Shown here piece by piece: positions 42,729-51,787 of a stretch of DNA of 64,000 nucleotides; the first letter of the stretch is position 1; every line of letters begins with the position of its first letter. Position numbers and translations under genes: made by a program. The stretch comes from Candidatus Rifleibacteriota bacterium (lineage in GTDB: Bacteria > Muiribacteriota > Ozemobacteria > Ozemobacterales > Ozemobacteraceae): contig JANJUX010000024.1 of assembly GCA_024710355.1 (NCBI GenBank), positions 62,001-126,000 of the forward strand. The letters run 5' to 3'. The notes under the pieces were generated by a model, which was not told the DNA's origin, ran no database searches, and saw only the letters and a list, made by a program, of their open reading frames with translations.

Positions 42729-43533
42729 TTTTCGACCGCCGGGCGGTATGCCGCCCGAATCTTTTGCCAGACTGCTGCGTTTCGGCTGTCTGATCGCCTT
42801 TCTGCTGCTCGTCAGTTTTATGCTGCAGGGAATCGGTTCGCTGTTGTCCTCGGGCTTTCGCCTGCTGGTTCTGATACCGGTCATTCTCGTCTCTCTCACA
42901 TTTCATGAGTATGCTCACGCCAGAATGGCTGATTTTCTCGGCGACCCGACCCCCGAGCGCATGGGCAGACTCAGCCTCAATCCCCTCGCCCACCTCGATT
43001 TTTTTGGCACTCTGCTGCTATTCTTCACCAATTTTGGCTGGGCCAAACCGGTAATCGTCGACCCGTCAAATTTTCGCGTACCACAGCGGGCCATGCTTTC
43101 GGTAGCTCTGGCCGGGCCGGTCTCGAACTTTTTTCTGGCCTTTGTTGGGGCCCTGAGTCTGAAAGGGCTGGCTGAGCTGGTAAAAATGACTATGCTGCCC
43201 CCGATGCCAGTGTTTCTGCTGGTTCAGGTATTAGAAACCCTTATCGTCATCAACCTCAGTCTGGCCTTGTTCAATCTGCTGCCGATTCCGCCTCTTGATG
43301 GTTCAAGAGTGGTTTCATATTTTCTGCCTGGACGCTACCGCGCTCAGTATCGCCAGTTCGAAGAGCTGGCACCAATGCTGCTGCTTATTCTCTTCGCACT
43401 CGGCGGTCTTGGTCTGATACTCTCGCCGGCTATAGAAGCCATATACGGCATGCTGCTGAATCTTTTCAACAACCCTCTCAGAGATCTGCTGATTTATCTG
43501 AAAACCTTCTCATCAGGCGGTTCTTACTATTAA
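42700..43533 (+). CDS. M50 family site-2-type membrane metalloprotease
   Basis: A 277-residue multi-pass protein of the site-2 protease family. The zinc motif HEYAH lies within the second hydrophobic segment (SLTFHEYAHARMADFLGD), and the third ligand sits in LFNLLPIPPLDGSRV. Family members cut substrates within the membrane, for example anti-sigma factors. The start is TTG at 42700, chosen because GAGGAGG lies nine bases upstream; it overlaps the nucleotidyltransferase by 29 bases. It is the last gene before the strong terminator at 43534. Confidence 0.9.
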   Translation: MPDGFTRIYSFRPPGGMPPESFARLLRFGCLIAFLLLVSFMLQGIGSLLSSGFRLLVLIPVILVSLTFHEYAHARMADFLGDPTPERMGRLSLNPLAHLDFFGTLLLFFTNFGWAKPVIVDPSNFRVPQRAMLSVALAGPVSNFFLAFVGALSLKGLAELVKMTMLPPMPVFLLVQVLETLIVINLSLALFNLLPIPPLDGSRVVSYFLPGRYRAQYRQFEELAPMLLLILFALGGLGLILSPAIEAIYGMLLNLFNNPLRDLLIYLKTFSSGGSYY

Positions 43534-43580
43534 AGCACAACAAAAAAAGCCCCCTTTACCGGGGGCTTTTTTATTGTGCT
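43534..43580. terminator. Very strong bidirectional terminator
   Basis: AGCCCCC-TTTACC-GGGGGCT with A7 before and T6 after, and outer arms AGCACAA and TTGTGCT that pair as well. It serves both the signalling operon (plus) and ferritin (minus), whose stop codon is only a few bases away. Confidence 0.95.
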
Positions 43581-43584
43581 CTGT

Positions 43585-44109
43585 TTATGCGGCCGGGGTC
43601 GGATTGTAAGGATTCGGTGCCGCCGGGCGTGCAGCAAGCTCGCGGTCAATCATAAACATGCCACCGGGCGCGTTGCCGGTGAGATTGATCATGTCGATAA
43701 CCGCTTTGGCTGCGGCTTCTTCTTCGACCTGCTCGCCGACAAACCAGTTGAGAAAGTTTACGGTTGCATGGTCTTTGAGAGTGTAGGCAAGATCAACGAG
43801 GTTGTTGATGCATTCTGTAATGTGACCTTCGTGTTTGAGGGCTTCTTCAAACACCTGTTTTGCCGACTTCCAGGCTTTTGGCGGTGCCTGAAGAGCTTTG
43901 AGCTCGGATTTGCCACCCTTTTCGGCGATATAGTTCATGAATTTAACTGCATGGCTGAATTCTTCAAGAGCCTGGTTGCGCATCCAGTGCTGCAGACCGG
44001 GAAGGCCTTCAGCGGCGGCATATTCTGCCATGGCCAGATAAAGGTAGAACGAATACATTTCTTCGTGAACCTGATTTACAAGGGCTGTTTCCATTTTTTT
44101 TGCAAGCAT
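43585..44109 (-). CDS. Ferritin
   Basis: A 174-residue non-haem ferritin that stores iron as an oxidised mineral core in a 24-subunit shell. The ferroxidase-centre residues align with E. coli FtnA: Glu17 in VHEEMYS, Glu50 and His53 in LEEFSHA, and a distal Glu in GEQVEEE. A Pro/Ala/Asn-rich C-terminal tail (ARPAAPNPYNPTPAA) is an addition. A strong GGAGG site precedes the ATG. An 11-bp inverted repeat at 44147-44190 lies in its upstream region and may be an operator. Confidence 0.94.
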   Translation of the reverse strand: MLAKKMETALVNQVHEEMYSFYLYLAMAEYAAAEGLPGLQHWMRNQALEEFSHAVKFMNYIAEKGGKSELKALQAPPKAWKSAKQVFEEALKHEGHITECINNLVDLAYTLKDHATVNFLNWFVGEQVEEEAAAKAVIDMINLTGNAPGGMFMIDRELAARPAAPNPYNPTPAA

Positions 44110-44146
44110 TTCAATTCCTCCACAATAATGTCATATTAATTACCAC

Positions 44147-44190
44147 CCAAAAAGTATCATTTTAAAGACAAAACTGCAAATACTTTTTGG
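44147..44190. repeat. 11-bp perfect inverted repeat upstream of ferritin
   Basis: CCAAAAAGTAT (44147-44157) and ATACTTTTTGG (44180-44190) are separated by 22 bases, so the half-site centres are 33 bases or about three helical turns apart. It lies between the end of the HD gene and the ferritin start. No sharp promoter could be placed, though TTGCAG lies between the arms on the minus strand. It may be a regulator site or a weak terminator of the HD gene. Confidence 0.5.
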
Positions 44191-44198
44191 TAAATACC

Positions 44199-44672
44199 TC
44201 AGTTGCGATCATCGTAAGCCTGAAAAAGCCTGAGAATTCTGTCAGAAGAGCCCTCGTCATGGTGTCGCAAAACCCTTCTGATCAGCTGGCGGTTCTGCTT
44301 AAGACGTTTAAGCAGCTTTGCGCCGGCAACACAGTGCTCAGTGTTTGCCAGCGGCAAAAGAACCTTGGCCACCTTGAAGAACAGCGTCGGCCGGGTTACT
44401 GCCTTGCCAATATCATGCACCAGAGCAAGCTCAAGCAACTCAACCCGGTCGGTTTCATTCAAGCTGCCGTCGTGGCTGATATCAGACCAGACTCTCATTA
44501 TGTGGGCCTTCTCAGACTTACGCAATCGGCCAAGTTCTCCCTTTAACGGCTCAGACAGGCACGAAACGGCATTTTCCCAGTCACTGCGCTGTAGTTCAGG
44601 AAACAGAACCTGCTTGAACTGCCAGACGCGATATAGCGCCCTCTGTAAGAAACGCCGCAACACTGCAATCAT
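44199..44672 (-). CDS. HD-domain hydrolase
   Basis: A 157-residue cytoplasmic HD-superfamily protein. Metal ligands are visible as SEKAHIMRVW (His), LALVHDIGKAV (His-Asp) and, near the end, VLRHHDEG. HD proteins of this size are often nucleotidases or phosphohydrolases; the substrate cannot be named. It overlaps the rarA stop by four bases (ATGA), so both come from one message. The region before it suggests no separate promoter. Confidence 0.82.
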   Translation of the reverse strand: MIAVLRRFLQRALYRVWQFKQVLFPELQRSDWENAVSCLSEPLKGELGRLRKSEKAHIMRVWSDISHDGSLNETDRVELLELALVHDIGKAVTRPTLFFKVAKVLLPLANTEHCVAGAKLLKRLKQNRQLIRRVLRHHDEGSSDRILRLFQAYDDRN

Positions 44673-46006
44673 TTGAATCTCGCAGGCCAGAGTTTCTGCA
44701 ATCGTTCAGCCGTCTGCTTCTCGCGACCGTGGTCGGTTGGCTGATAATAGCGGGTCTGCTGCATTCCTTCAGGAAAATAGTTTTCATCAATGAAACCGCC
44801 CTTATAATCGTGCGGATACCGGTATTCACGGCCATAACCCATCTCTTTCATCAAGCCGGTGGGTGCATTGCGCAGATGATAAGGCACAGAGGGTTCCTGG
44901 CCGTTTCTGATTGCCTGTTTGACCATCTTTTCGGCTTTGTATAGAGCGTTGCTTTTCGGCGCTGCTGCCAGATAAACCGCCAGGTGCGCAAGAAAAAGAT
45001 GTGCTTCCGGCGGGCCGACAAATTCGTAAGCCTGAGTCGCCGACACGGCAAGAGTAAGAGCAAAAGGGTCGGCCATGCCCACGTCTTCAGAAGCAAACCT
45101 GACCATGCGGCGCAAAATGAATTTGCAGTCTTCGCCCCCCTCGATCATGCGATAGAGCCAGTAAAGACTGGCATCAGGGTCTGAGCCACGCATCGACTTA
45201 TGAAGAGCCGATATCAGGTTGTAATGTTCTTCGCCGCCCTTGTCGTAGCGCAGCATTTTGCTCTGAAAGGTTTCTGCCACAAGCTCAGGCCCGACGACCG
45301 GGGTTTCCGGCTGCTGCTGCCTGGCAACTTCACAACAGGTTTCAAGAACATTCAACGCGATACGGGCATCTCCGGCCGCCATCATCGCAATTCTTTCGAG
45401 ACTGGCTTCATCGACCAGCACCTTTGGCGGTCGCTGCAGTTTTTCATCGCAGTCCATGGCCCGCAGCAGAATGGTTAACAGCGCCGAGGCTGCAACCGGC
45501 TTGAGAACCAGCACCTGGCAGCGTGACAATAGAGCCGAAACGACCTCAAAACTAGGGTTTTCGGTAGTTGCGCCGACAAAGATCACCAGACCAGATTCGA
45601 TATGAGGCAGAAGCGCATCCTGCTGCGCTTTGTTAAAGCGGTGGATCTCGTCGACAAACAGCATGGTCTTGCGCCCCGACAGCCGCCTTGATTCGGCGGC
45701 CCGGTCAAAAGCCGCTTTCAGGTCTTTAACCCCCGAAGTGACAGCAGAAAGCTGTATGAACTCGGCATCGGAGTGACGTGCCATAACTCTGGCCAGTGTC
45801 GTCTTGCCACAGCCGGGCGGCCCCCAGAGAATTATCGAGCCGCTCAGGCCGGCCTGCAGAAGCATTCGCAACGGCTTTCCCTGGCCAAGAATGTGCTCTT
45901 GCCCAAGAATATCTTCGATACTGTCTGGCCGCATACGGTCAGCCAGGGGCTGATACGGCGCTGCAACCTGAAGATTGCCGCTTGCGAACGAAAACAGATC
46001 AGTCAT
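44669..46006 (-). CDS. rarA: Replication-associated recombination protein A (RarA/MgsA)
   Basis: A 445-residue clamp-loader-like AAA+ ATPase that acts at stalled replication forks. It has the RarA start ([21 protein letters not shown]), Walker [12 protein letters not shown], Walker [11 protein letters not shown], sensor 1 [11 protein letters not shown], and the C-terminal tetramerisation region with DYPSYDLHLRNAP-like [17 protein letters not shown] and [14 protein letters not shown]. The ATG at 46006 (MTDLFSF) overlaps the upstream gene by 8 bases and has GGGGAA nine bases before it; the frame stays open 15 codons further without support. Confidence 0.95.
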   Translation of the reverse strand: MTDLFSFASGNLQVAAPYQPLADRMRPDSIEDILGQEHILGQGKPLRMLLQAGLSGSIILWGPPGCGKTTLARVMARHSDAEFIQLSAVTSGVKDLKAAFDRAAESRRLSGRKTMLFVDEIHRFNKAQQDALLPHIESGLVIFVGATTENPSFEVVSALLSRCQVLVLKPVAASALLTILLRAMDCDEKLQRPPKVLVDEASLERIAMMAAGDARIALNVLETCCEVARQQQPETPVVGPELVAETFQSKMLRYDKGGEEHYNLISALHKSMRGSDPDASLYWLYRMIEGGEDCKFILRRMVRFASEDVGMADPFALTLAVSATQAYEFVGPPEAHLFLAHLAVYLAAAPKSNALYKAEKMVKQAIRNGQEPSVPYHLRNAPTGLMKEMGYGREYRYPHDYKGGFIDENYFPEGMQQTRYYQPTDHGREKQTAERLQKLWPARFK

Positions 46007-46847
46007 CGGCTTTTTCCCCGGCTGGTTTTTCATCGGCAACATCAGTATCAAAAGAGCTTATCTGATCGAGGTCGGCTTCGCTCTGCTTCGCAATGACTTC
46101 AATCACTTTCCAGGTTTTTCGCCGATAAGCGAGCTCGGTTTCGCGGGCCAGCTGGTGCAACCCCTTGCGCGTCATTTCCATTTTCGGGTAGATCATCAGC
46201 TTCTGGCTGGTCACAAACCCCGGGTTTCTCAGAGGCAGGCGCTCCTGAGCCCAGACGAGAAAATCGGCGTTGTTAAGCAAAGTTGTTGCGGTAGCAATAT
46301 CAAGCCCACCAGATTCCTTTTTGATGAAGTCCGGTATGCTGTCATTCTTGTGATAACACTCAGCACAAGGTTGCAGACCGCTCAACCCCAGGACTGAATC
46401 GACCCAGATTCTTTCGGTGCCGCTCGCCCAGGCACATTCAAGAAACGGATCATGATAATACGCTCCGGCTTTTGTTATCCAGGCTATGGTTGCGGCATCT
46501 CTCTTTACCTGGCGCCTGACCGGTGCCTGATCATAGCCAACCACCTCAGGCAACTCGCCGGGCTTATCTGAAAAAGCTACCGCTCTCTCGCCAGAACCGG
46601 AGAAAACGCCGGTAAGTATTCTCTGCGCCTTTGGCTGCAGGGGATTTTTCTGGCCTTTGACCGGAAAAATATAACCTTCAGCGCTGGCAGCAATTTTTTT
46701 CAACTCTGTGCCGGAGCTGGCAACTGCCGGGCTGTTGGTTATAACAACGCCACCCGCCTTGTTTTTCACTTCGACAACCTGAGCCGAAACCTTTATTTGA
46801 GCACCTGCAATACAGAGCAGAATACTGCATAACAGCTTGAATCTCAT
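45999..46847 (-). CDS. Secreted protein with Ada-like zinc-knuckle motif, function unknown
   Basis: A 282-residue protein with a signal peptide (MRFKLLCSILLCIAGAQIKVSA). In the middle it carries YYHDPFLECAWA followed 25 residues later by GLQPCAECY. This is the His-Cys...Pro-Cys-x2-Cys pattern of small zinc-binding modules related to the Ada N-terminal fold and seen in various exported proteins. The rest, including a charged C-terminal tail, is unrecognised. The ATG at 46847 has AAGGAATC upstream and follows the extended -10 promoter at 46878-46886. It is cotranscribed with rarA by overlap. Confidence 0.65.
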   Translation of the reverse strand: MRFKLLCSILLCIAGAQIKVSAQVVEVKNKAGGVVITNSPAVASSGTELKKIAASAEGYIFPVKGQKNPLQPKAQRILTGVFSGSGERAVAFSDKPGELPEVVGYDQAPVRRQVKRDAATIAWITKAGAYYHDPFLECAWASGTERIWVDSVLGLSGLQPCAECYHKNDSIPDFIKKESGGLDIATATTLLNNADFLVWAQERLPLRNPGFVTSQKLMIYPKMEMTRKGLHQLARETELAYRRKTWKVIEVIAKQSEADLDQISSFDTDVADEKPAGEKADD

Positions 46848-46877
46848 CTGGATTCCTTTCAAAAAAGTTGTGCAGCC

Positions 46878-46886
46878 ATTATATCA
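46878..46886 (-). promoter_or_regulatory. Extended -10 promoter for the secreted protein-rarA unit
   Basis: TGATATAAT on the minus strand is a perfect extended -10 element. No good -35 is present. It gives a leader of about 25 bases. Confidence 0.65.
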
Positions 46887-47020
46887 CAGCCCCGGGGTCG
46901 CTATACTCAGCGAATCTGTTTCTATTGAATAATTGCCTGACTCGTTTTCACGAATGAAAAACAGACTTGCTGAATTAAAAACTCGACATCGATTAAAGGT
47001 TGGGTTAGACTTCGTTTCCT

Positions 47021-48310
47021 ATGTCAGCAGAACTTGAACAAGCTGAAAAGGCGCGCCCGCCCGCGACTCCATGGGCCCAGAGACTCTATCTCGCCGGGCT
47101 GTATCTTTATGCCTTCACCTGCCACTTCTCGATTTCAGCCTCGCAGACAAGTCTGGTTCTAGCCTTGATCGGGTTTCTGGGTCTTTATCTGACCGGAAAA
47201 ACCAGCCCTGAAAGAACCCCCCTCGATCTTCCGTTCGCCTTTTTCACCACTGCCGGGCTCCTTTCGGTCTTCAGAGCCGAAGACCTTTCAAGAGCAATAC
47301 CTGAAATGAAAGCATATCTGATAATTTTCTGCTTTTATGTCGCTTACTGGTATAAGCTTTCAGACAGGCAGCTCATGAAAATTTTCGGGGTTTTTGTGTC
47401 TTCTGCGGCTCTGGTGGCAATAGTCAACAGTCTCAGAATGCCCTATCTGGAGCTGTCTGGAAACCGTGCCAAAGGCTTTTATTCAATGGCGATGACCTTC
47501 GGTGAATGTCAGGCTCTTGGGCTGCTGTCTGCAACCATACTGTTCGGCTGTATTCGCAGAAGCTTTATCGGAACGGCACTTCTGCTTCTCGCCACAGTTT
47601 CGACTGCCTATTCAGTTTTATTTTCAATGGTAAGAAGCGCATGGATTGGGCTGTTTATCGGCCTTACCATTCTTTTTTTCAGGTTTCCCAGGCGAACGGC
47701 CGTTGTCGTTCTGGTCATTCTCGCGGCCATATCACCATTTTTATACGTCAACCCGGATATTCGTGACCGCATCACTGGTCTTAACCCGAAAAAGACTGCC
47801 GATCTGGGCAGCATGCAGATAGACAACCTGCCGGAAAATGGCTCGCTCCAGGCCAGCTATTACCGCATGACTATCTGGTGGCGGGGCTTTCAGATGCAGG
47901 AAAATAACTACCCATTCGGAATCGGCATAAACAACGTCAAAAACTGGTATAAAAAACTCGCATCTGAATATGAGCACCAGAATAATCTCATCTGGGGTCA
48001 TCAGCACAATAACTTCATGCAGACATTTGCCAGTAAAGGCTATCTTGGGCTGATCGCCTTTTTCAACTTCATCATCGCGGCACTGGTATTTGTCTGGCAG
48101 CCGGCACGAAATGACGGAAACCCGGCCCTGTCATTGAACCGCGGGGCATCTGCAATATACATCTGCTTCATTGTTTACGGCATTGGTGAATTCAGCTGGG
48201 GAGACGAAGAAGTGACCATGATGGCAATGTTTCTTATCGGCCTGCTGATGAACCCTCACCCGGCGGCATCTTCTTCTGGTTCTCTGCCCCAGGCCGACAC
48301 CGCATCGTAA
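47021..48310 (+). CDS. O-antigen ligase/polymerase family membrane protein
   Basis: A 429-residue polytopic protein (about ten to twelve hydrophobic segments). The large extracytoplasmic loop contains the family pattern RMTIWWRGFQMQENNYPFGIGINN and GHQHNNFMQTFASKGYLGLIAFF, where the conserved His and Asn of Wzy_C-type ligases and polymerases sit. Members join or polymerise surface polysaccharides. No other ligase is in view, and a glycosyltransferase is its downstream convergent neighbour. Start is ATG with little ribosome binding site. Its last 55 bases overlap the oppositely oriented gene 48256-48831. Confidence 0.85.
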   Translation: MSAELEQAEKARPPATPWAQRLYLAGLYLYAFTCHFSISASQTSLVLALIGFLGLYLTGKTSPERTPLDLPFAFFTTAGLLSVFRAEDLSRAIPEMKAYLIIFCFYVAYWYKLSDRQLMKIFGVFVSSAALVAIVNSLRMPYLELSGNRAKGFYSMAMTFGECQALGLLSATILFGCIRRSFIGTALLLLATVSTAYSVLFSMVRSAWIGLFIGLTILFFRFPRRTAVVVLVILAAISPFLYVNPDIRDRITGLNPKKTADLGSMQIDNLPENGSLQASYYRMTIWWRGFQMQENNYPFGIGINNVKNWYKKLASEYEHQNNLIWGHQHNNFMQTFASKGYLGLIAFFNFIIAALVFVWQPARNDGNPALSLNRGASAIYICFIVYGIGEFSWGDEEVTMMAMFLIGLLMNPHPAASSSGSLPQADTAS

Positions 48311-48831
48311 AAGGATGCGATAGAAACCGGAATTCCGGCCGCGACAACCAGCAGATTCAGCATACTGGCCCTGAAAAGATCGTCATCAAAATTTGGGAAA
48401 AATACGTTCAGGCCGCCAGAAAAAATTACAACGAATCCAAATGCTGCCAGAACCGCCTGCAACAGAGAATTTTCACGAATTCCGCCAGCAAAAACGCCTG
48501 CATGACTCGGCACATTGATTATTGCCGGCACGGCAGCGACTGCCAGCCAGATTTTCCAGGTATCGATCCAGTGCTGAGCATTGCCGGCGTTTGCAAGAGC
48601 CCAAAAATAAGGCAGACAGACAAGCATTTCGTCTGGTATCCAGAAGAGAGGCCGCCCCTTCTTTTTTCGCCAGAAAAACAGCCCACCGATGAAAACGAGC
48701 TGCAAAATTACCATTGCCGGACGGTGTAACTGCAAAGGGCTCTTAACTGACCAGACAAGAAAAGCAAAAATATATATCATTGAAACTATTCTGGCCATAA
48801 GCACCCATGCATCCTTTTTCTGGTTAATCAT
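48256..48831 (-). CDS. Small multi-pass membrane protein, unknown
   Basis: A 191-residue protein with about five hydrophobic segments (for example IVSMIYIFAFLVW, AMVILQLVFIGGLFFW, LLQAVLAAFGFVVIFSGG, LLVVAAGIPVSIASF) and a short acidic tail. No family was recognised. The ATG at 48831 overlaps the glycosyltransferase stop by 8 bases and has GAGGGG five bases upstream; the GTG two codons earlier is less likely. It is therefore cotranscribed with the glycosyltransferase and may serve polysaccharide export or assembly (inference). Its 3' end overlaps the convergent O-antigen-ligase-like gene. Confidence 0.7.
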   Translation of the reverse strand: MINQKKDAWVLMARIVSMIYIFAFLVWSVKSPLQLHRPAMVILQLVFIGGLFFWRKKKGRPLFWIPDEMLVCLPYFWALANAGNAQHWIDTWKIWLAVAAVPAIINVPSHAGVFAGGIRENSLLQAVLAAFGFVVIFSGGLNVFFPNFDDDLFRASMLNLLVVAAGIPVSIASFYDAVSAWGREPEEDAAG

Positions 48832-50014
48832 CGACACCCCTCAATTTCAGCGTTTTTCGATAGATCGTATCGATTCGTTCCGCGAGGGTCTGCACCGAAT
48901 ATTTTTCTGCCCATTTTTGCCTGAATTCATCCGACAGCTTTGCAGCTGCTTCAGCCGCATTATCTATGGCAACTGCAAGCCCCGAAATAAATCCCTGCTG
49001 GTCATTTGCGAGCAGAAACCCCGCATTGCCGCTTTCCAGCACTTCTGCAACTCCACCGACGTTGGTGGCCGCCACCGGACAACCCGAAGCAAGTGCTTCA
49101 ATGATCACAACCGGTGTGCCTTCATTTTTCGAACTCAACACCAGAAGATCAAGATCGGCGTAGACGTCTTCAATATTGTTTACCAGACCGCAAAAATGTA
49201 TTTTTTGCGACATGCCGAGAGAACTGGCAAGATTTTTCAGTGCAAGATCCAGTTCGCCACCACCAATTACCGCCAGATGCAGCCAGGGCATTTTCTCAGA
49301 CAATTCGGCAATGGCGTTAAACAGCAATGCATGATTCTTAACCGGCACCAGTCTGGCAACAATACCAACAAGAAAGTGATCTTCCGACAGGTTGAGTGAC
49401 TTACGCCAGCCGGTCGACCGCCTCGGCGTCATCAGATTTTTGTTCAGGTTCAGGCCAAGCGATATGGTTTCAACCTTTCTGCTGCCGTTCAGGCCGAGTC
49501 GCTGCGACAGCTCGCCCGCCAGAGAAGGGGTCAAAGTTATCAATCTGTCGGTCGTGCCGGCCAGAAACCTTTCGACTCCGACGATCAGCTGCGATACCGG
49601 CTGCGAAAAATAGCCGCTGAAAATAAAACCATGGTAAGTATGAAAAATAGCCGGAACCCCGCAGAGCACAGCTGCAAGTCGCCCAAGAATACCGGCTTTA
49701 GTGGTATGCGTGTGAACAATATGTGGCCGAAAAGACCTGATTTCGCGCACTATCTGTTGAAATGCCGCAAAATCTGAAAGTGGCATAACCGGTCGATCTA
49801 GCCTGGCAACAATTGCCGGAGCAACACCACAGCTATGCGCAAGCTCAAGCATACTGCCCTCTGCAGATTCCGGAATCCCGACCAGAAGACGGGTCTCGTA
49901 ACCGTATTTCTGCAGACAGGCGGTCAGATTGATAACGTGCCGTGATGGCCCGCCGTAATTCATGCGGCTGAGAACCCTCAGCACCCTGATTGAACTTGAA
50001 ACTGTGTTTTTCAT
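48824..50014 (-). CDS. Glycosyltransferase family 4 protein
   Basis: A 396-residue GT-B glycosyltransferase of the GT4/GT1 clan. N-terminal MNYGGPSRHVINLTACL and HTHTTKAGILGRLAA form the acceptor domain. The C-terminal donor domain has LVGIVARLVPVKNH, LAVIGGGEL and the EX7E motif in SKNEGTPVVIIEALASG. It most likely adds a sugar from a nucleotide donor to a lipid-linked saccharide on the cytoplasmic face. It heads a two-gene unit with the membrane protein 48256-48831. ATG start, weak ribosome binding site. Confidence 0.92.
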   Translation of the reverse strand: MKNTVSSSIRVLRVLSRMNYGGPSRHVINLTACLQKYGYETRLLVGIPESAEGSMLELAHSCGVAPAIVARLDRPVMPLSDFAAFQQIVREIRSFRPHIVHTHTTKAGILGRLAAVLCGVPAIFHTYHGFIFSGYFSQPVSQLIVGVERFLAGTTDRLITLTPSLAGELSQRLGLNGSRKVETISLGLNLNKNLMTPRRSTGWRKSLNLSEDHFLVGIVARLVPVKNHALLFNAIAELSEKMPWLHLAVIGGGELDLALKNLASSLGMSQKIHFCGLVNNIEDVYADLDLLVLSSKNEGTPVVIIEALASGCPVAATNVGGVAEVLESGNAGFLLANDQQGFISGLAVAIDNAAEAAAKLSDEFRQKWAEKYSVQTLAERIDTIYRKTLKLRGVDD

Positions 50015-50073
50015 TATTTTTGCGCTTTATAGTGCCACAGCCACAGAGTATTTTTCAAGAAAATCAATTGTTA

Positions 50074-50082
50074 TGCTATAAT
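50074..50082 (+). promoter_or_regulatory. Extended -10 promoter for the DUF885-HIT unit
   Basis: TGCTATAAT, a perfect extended -10 element, without a clear -35, leading to a start near 50089 and a leader of about 23 bases that contains GGAGG. Confidence 0.65.
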
Positions 50083-50111
50083 ATCGAAAAAATGATTGTG
50101 GAGGCTTGTGC

Positions 50112-51785
50112 ATGCTTCATCAGGCTGTTTACAGACATCCCGCTTTCGCCGGAATTGCACAGCATTATTACGCAGAACTGGTCAGTCGCAACCCAGTGCT
50201 CGCCACCTGGCTTGGCGAACACAGTTTTGACGGTCTTCTACCCGAAGCCGGCGCTGAAGCCGTCGAGCGCAACATCGCCTTTCTTCGCGAACTTAAAACC
50301 GCTTTTTGCACTCTGCCCGAAAACGATCTGAGCATCGACGAGCAGATCGACCGCCAGGCAGTCATTCACTTTGCCGAGCAGCAGCTATTTCTCGACGAAG
50401 ATCTGCAGCGCTGGCGAACCGGCCGCGATCTGGCCATGAATATCGGCGACGCGCTTTTTCTTCTTTTCATCAGAGACTTCGCCCCGCTTTCAGAGCGCGT
50501 CAGATCCATGATCAGCAGATTAAAAGCGGTTCCGGCTTTTCTCATGAGCGGTAGAACACTTTTTCAGAAGGTTTCGCAGGAAAAGGGCGAACTCTGCCTT
50601 GAATCTGCCGCCAAACTGCCTGCTTTTCTCGCAACGATCGAGTCAAGCCTGCATCGCCACGTCACCCCCGATCTTCAGCAGGAATTCTCAAGGGCTGCCG
50701 CAAATGCAGCCAAAGCTGTCGATGATTACAGCCACTGGCTGAAGCAGGCAATCATGCCAAAAACAGAAAAAGAGCAGACCCTTGGCATGGGCCCCTTTCA
50801 GGCACTGGTGAGCAGCCGCAGAATCGGCATGACCCCGACCGAGATCACCGATCTTGCCCGGCAGCTTTTTCAGGAAGCAACCCGGCAGCTTGAAGCTCTC
50901 AGTTGCGTCATACTTGGCGAATCTACCGGCGAAGCGGCCGGCGCCCGCATTGACGCGCAAAAGCGCATCAATCGGCATGCCCCGACCAGTTTCGATCAGG
51001 TTCTTTCAGTTTACCGCGAAAATCTGAGCCGCACCCGTGCCTTTCTTGAATACAGCAAATTTGCCACACTCCCCGCCGACGAAGAACTCGACATTATCGA
51101 AACGCCGGCATACATGCGACACATCATCACCTCTTCCGCCTATTTTGCTCCCGAAAGAAAATCAGCAGTACAGCGCGGCTTTTATCTTATAACCCGCGAC
51201 GAAAGCTCACTGCCGGCACGTCATAATTATGCTGAAATAGCCAATTCGGTCATTCACAGAGCCTACCCCGGGCATCATCTGCACCTGGCAACCCAGAACC
51301 AGCACCCGGGAATTCTGCGTTCGTTCACTGACTCTGCCGAAATGATCGAAGGCTGGGCAAGCTACTGCCAGGACGCGGTGCGCGAAAAAGGCTTCGAGAC
51401 TTCTTCCGAGAGCCTGTTCGTTCAGGCACTCGACAAAGCCCGGGCGGCGGCGCTGCTTAAAACCGAAGTAAGACTGCAGACCCGCACCTGGACAAGAGAA
51501 GATGCTGAAAATTTCCTGGTCAATCAGGCCCGCTTCGAAAAAGAAGCTGCAAAAGGCGAAATCAGGCGTATCATGCAGCGCCCGTCTCTCTATTCGGCCC
51601 GGCTGACTGGCCACCACCAGCTGCTTCTGTTGAAAAACGAACTGCGAACTTCATTTTCGCATGATTTTACTGACAGAAGCTTTCACGACCTGATATTATA
51701 TCAGGGTGGAATTCCGGTGCATCTTGCCCGACAATACTTCCCACAGCTGATGAAACAACAGCTTAAATCACTTAACCGAGTCTGA
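50112..51785 (+). CDS. DUF885 family protein (putative metallopeptidase, altered HExxPGH)
   Basis: A 557-residue cytoplasmic protein of the DUF885 family, regarded as zinc carboxypeptidase-like. The family block is present at 380-390 as VIHRAYPGHHLH, and EGWASY with Glu413 follows. In most relatives the first part reads HExxPGHH, so the usual catalytic Glu is Arg383 here and activity may be changed or lost. There is no signal peptide, unlike many family members. The ATG at 50112 has GGAGG seven bases upstream; the TTG two codons earlier is disfavoured. Confidence 0.85.
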   Translation: MLHQAVYRHPAFAGIAQHYYAELVSRNPVLATWLGEHSFDGLLPEAGAEAVERNIAFLRELKTAFCTLPENDLSIDEQIDRQAVIHFAEQQLFLDEDLQRWRTGRDLAMNIGDALFLLFIRDFAPLSERVRSMISRLKAVPAFLMSGRTLFQKVSQEKGELCLESAAKLPAFLATIESSLHRHVTPDLQQEFSRAAANAAKAVDDYSHWLKQAIMPKTEKEQTLGMGPFQALVSSRRIGMTPTEITDLARQLFQEATRQLEALSCVILGESTGEAAGARIDAQKRINRHAPTSFDQVLSVYRENLSRTRAFLEYSKFATLPADEELDIIETPAYMRHIITSSAYFAPERKSAVQRGFYLITRDESSLPARHNYAEIANSVIHRAYPGHHLHLATQNQHPGILRSFTDSAEMIEGWASYCQDAVREKGFETSSESLFVQALDKARAAALLKTEVRLQTRTWTREDAENFLVNQARFEKEAAKGEIRRIMQRPSLYSARLTGHHQLLLLKNELRTSFSHDFTDRSFHDLILYQGGIPVHLARQYFPQLMKQQLKSLNRV

Positions 51786-51787
51786 GA

